Below are positions 62,306 to 64,000 of a stretch of DNA of 64,000 bases, one piece after another. Every line of letters begins with the position of its first letter. Positions within the stretch are counted from its first letter, which is position 1. The stretch lies in contig NC_063262.1 of assembly GCF_019578655.1 (NCBI RefSeq), positions 4,161,582-4,225,581 of the forward strand. The letters are read 5' to 3'. The notes below the pieces were generated by a model, which saw only the letters and a list, made by a program, of their open reading frames with translations, was not told the DNA's origin and ran no database searches. The position numbers were made by a program, and so were the translations under genes. Source of the stretch: Ricinus communis (taxonomy: Eukaryota > Streptophyta > Magnoliopsida > Malpighiales > Euphorbiaceae).

Positions 62306-63769
62306 CTAGCTGAGGAGAAACCTGCAATGAAGAAAACCTGAAACAAGAACATTTCGCGTCAAATTTCCTATGATTTTTCCAAAACTGTAATTGTGTAATG
62401 TATAATTAAGTAAAACATCAGAAGGATCTAAAAAGAGCTTACTTGGGTCACTAGTGATTAGCATAGCAGTACCTCCAAAGCTACAACTACCGCCATTTCT
62501 CTTATTTTTTTGAAAATAGCTATTGAAGGCATAAGAAGCATGAGCAACAACAGTATCAGGATAGAAACAGTTTCCATTAGGCATAATCTCAGCACAATCA
62601 GCACCACCATCACCACAAGCATAGTCTAATGCTTCTTGCAATGTCTCTGCAGGAACACTAGGCTTAGCCACACACCAAAGTTCCTGCACTATACCTCCCA
62701 GAGCTGGTGCTGGTGCTATTGTTGTGTCAGCTGGATTACAAGGAGGCAAGTAACCGTACGGTCCTCCTGCGGGTGGACCAGCAAAAGGAGGCTGTTGCGG
62801 TGCAAAAGGAAAAACCATTGGAGGTGGAGAGGCATGGGGATAGGACAATGGTGGTGGAGAGGCAGCATAAGATAGTGGAGGATGAGGGTTTTTGGCTATA
62901 TTGGCAGGGACTGAAAACCCAATTGAGGAATGGATTGGGGGTTGTGAGGTTTCTGGTAATGGAGTTGGTCTTGCAGGAAATGGGTTTGCAATCTTGGATT
63001 CTACAGTTGAGAGTTTTCTGTTCATGAGTAGTTTATGTCTTTGGCTGTTAACTACCACATTGATCTTGTTCGGGCCAAAAGATCCAAACTTTTTGAATGA
63101 TTCTGTTTTAGAAGAGAGCAAGTTCATTGCTTCATGTGATAAAGAAGAGAGATTTGGAGGAAGGTTTATAGAATAAGTAGAGTTTACACTATGTAGAAAA
63201 TGTAGCAACGGTCTGATAACTTTCTCAGCTAAATCATCTTTGTTAAGTATAGAATTTGGGTTAAAACAGTTAAAAGAAAAAGCAGCAGAAACTTTGACTT
63301 CTCTTTCTATACCCCACCTAGTAAGTGAGTAATAGATGTTCCTAAGAGATGGTAGAATCATACCCAAGTTGTGATCTTGTTCATTTTGACAGAGAATAGT
63401 GCTACCCACAACAATAGTAGTGATCTTAGTAGCAGGAAAGTGAGCTAGAACATGGGTTCTAAGCCAATTCTCAGCCTTCAAAACACTGCTTGAAACTCCA
63501 GTAAGGTCTTCAAGACTCACAGATATAGCTAGTGGATGAGCTGAATGAGACATTGCTTGAATAACCTCAGGAGTTGCATCATAAAGATTAAGTAGTTGAA
63601 TGGATTCTTGACCTGCACCTACAAAAATAAAAGAAACTAAACGTAAGAATTTCGAAGGACAGTACTGCAACAAGAAAAGTAAAGATTTTTACTTTTATTT
63701 TTGCTTACCAGTAAGACCCAGAAAAGAGAGGAGGAAGAGGTTGAAGAGAAGAAACCCCATCTTCAACAT
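62306..63769 (-). CDS. Secreted GH17-like (inactive) plus X8/CBM43 protein, 3 exons, 422 aa
   Basis: Exons in coding order are 63769-63709, 63618-62443 and 62337-62306, with GT-AG introns and a joined frame of 1269 nt. Residues 1-22 form a signal peptide (MLKMGFLLFNLFLLSFLGL). Residues about 25-215 resemble the N-terminal part of GH17 beta-1,3-glucanases (LLNLYDATPEVIQAM, AENWLRTHV, ITTIVVG). The usual VGNE with the catalytic acid is VGST here (residues 91-94), the first strand (GVNYG) is missing, and the second half with the nucleophile Glu is absent, so hydrolysis is not expected. Residues about 235-330 are a Pro-rich linker with SPPP and PPPLSYPHA repeats, likely wall-exposed. Residues 333-422 are an X8 (CBM43) domain with six Cys (LWCVAKP, YACG, ADC, NCFYP, SCSFGG, HCRF), a beta-1,3-glucan (callose) binding fold. 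No GPI signal follows the domain. The Arabidopsis counterpart is probably At5g67460. Confidence 0.9.
62338..62442 (-). other. Last intron of the GH17-X8 gene, 105 nt, in frame and stop-free
   Basis: GT-AG on the minus strand. Its length is divisible by three and the reading frame passes through it without a stop, so retention would add 35 residues just before the last Cys of the X8 domain. Splicing gives the family-like SDPSFLHCRF ending and is the preferred form. Confidence 0.7.
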
Positions 63770-64000
63770 TTTTCAGCCTAGAAAGAAAGGATATGAAATC
63801 TCGAAAGAAAAAGAAAAACCCACTGTGTAAAACGGCCAAAACCCACTCTGCTCTCTCCTTCTTTTTTCTCTTTTTCTGTCTGCAAATGTGTACAGTGTAC
63901 CTTACAATAATAAGGTAAGGTTTGGGTTTTTAAAGAGTGCAAAGGAAGCTATTAACCAAAGAATGTACCTACACTATACTGTCTTCGGCACTCCTAAATA
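63770..64000 (-). promoter_or_regulatory. 5' leader and proximal promoter of the GH17-X8 gene
   Basis: CT-rich leader sequence on the minus strand upstream of the ATG. I see no convincing TATA box; a TTTAAAAA-like site near 63930 is the only candidate. Confidence 0.3.

Noticed and set aside
62636..63176. Plus-strand open frames of 79-106 codons
   Set aside because: They are antisense shadows of the GH17-X8 coding exon, whose domains and splice sites are clear on the minus strand.

Overview
This is a plant nuclear window, almost certainly from a eudicot and probably a rosid. The evidence is five intron-bearing or plant-specific genes with close Arabidopsis relatives, AT-rich spacers full of microsatellites, three Ty1/copia retrotransposons, LINE remnants and foldback MITEs. 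Species is not decided by the sequence; a Malpighiales plant such as castor bean would fit, but that is a guess.

Layout. 1-9.1 kb is gene-free spacer. 9.3-11.3 kb (+) is a three-exon HOOKLESS1 (HLS1) GNAT-family gene of 403 residues. 16.4-19.9 kb (-) is a four-exon NPH3/BTB gene of the NPY (NAKED PINS IN YUC) group, 624 residues, with a long leader region up to about 21.6 kb. 21.6-29 kb is spacer with simple repeats, possible LTR fragments and a foldback MITE. 29.1-47.2 kb is a transposon block holding three copia elements: A (29070-34244, +, old and degenerate, with an unusual 30-bp minisatellite where gag should be), B (34609-40170, -, young, TSD ATAAG, LTRs about 98.5% identical) and C (42547-47182, +, TSD CAGAT), which landed inside an older LINE. 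50.07-50.69 kb (-) is an intronless two-finger C2H2 repressor gene of the ZAT10/AZF type. 50.8-57.4 kb is a very AT-rich desert. 58.1-59.3 kb (+) is a four-exon gene for a 104-residue coiled-coil protein of unknown function. 60350-60421 is an initiator tRNA-Met gene. 60.7-61.75 kb is a LINE remnant. 62.3-63.8 kb (-) encodes a secreted protein with a catalytically dead GH17-like domain, a proline-rich linker and an X8 (CBM43) domain.

How it fits together. From memory, Arabidopsis has HLS1 next to NPY5 (At4g37580/At4g37590) and NPY3 next to AZF1 and a GH17 gene (At5g67440/At5g67450/At5g67460). This window carries HLS1, NPY, AZF-type zinc finger and GH17-X8 in one row, so it looks like the undivided ancestral block from which those duplicated Arabidopsis segments derive, opened up here by retrotransposons. 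HLS1 and NPY both act in auxin-dependent growth. The most testable new points are: a 5 x 7-bp AGT repeat upstream of the zinc-finger gene that matches the binding pattern reported for its own protein family; a 105-nt in-frame, stop-free last intron in the GH17-X8 gene; loss of the GH17 catalytic acid; the palindromic minisatellite in copia A; and a C-terminal RRHSVS on the NPY protein that resembles the 14-3-3 site of NPH3.
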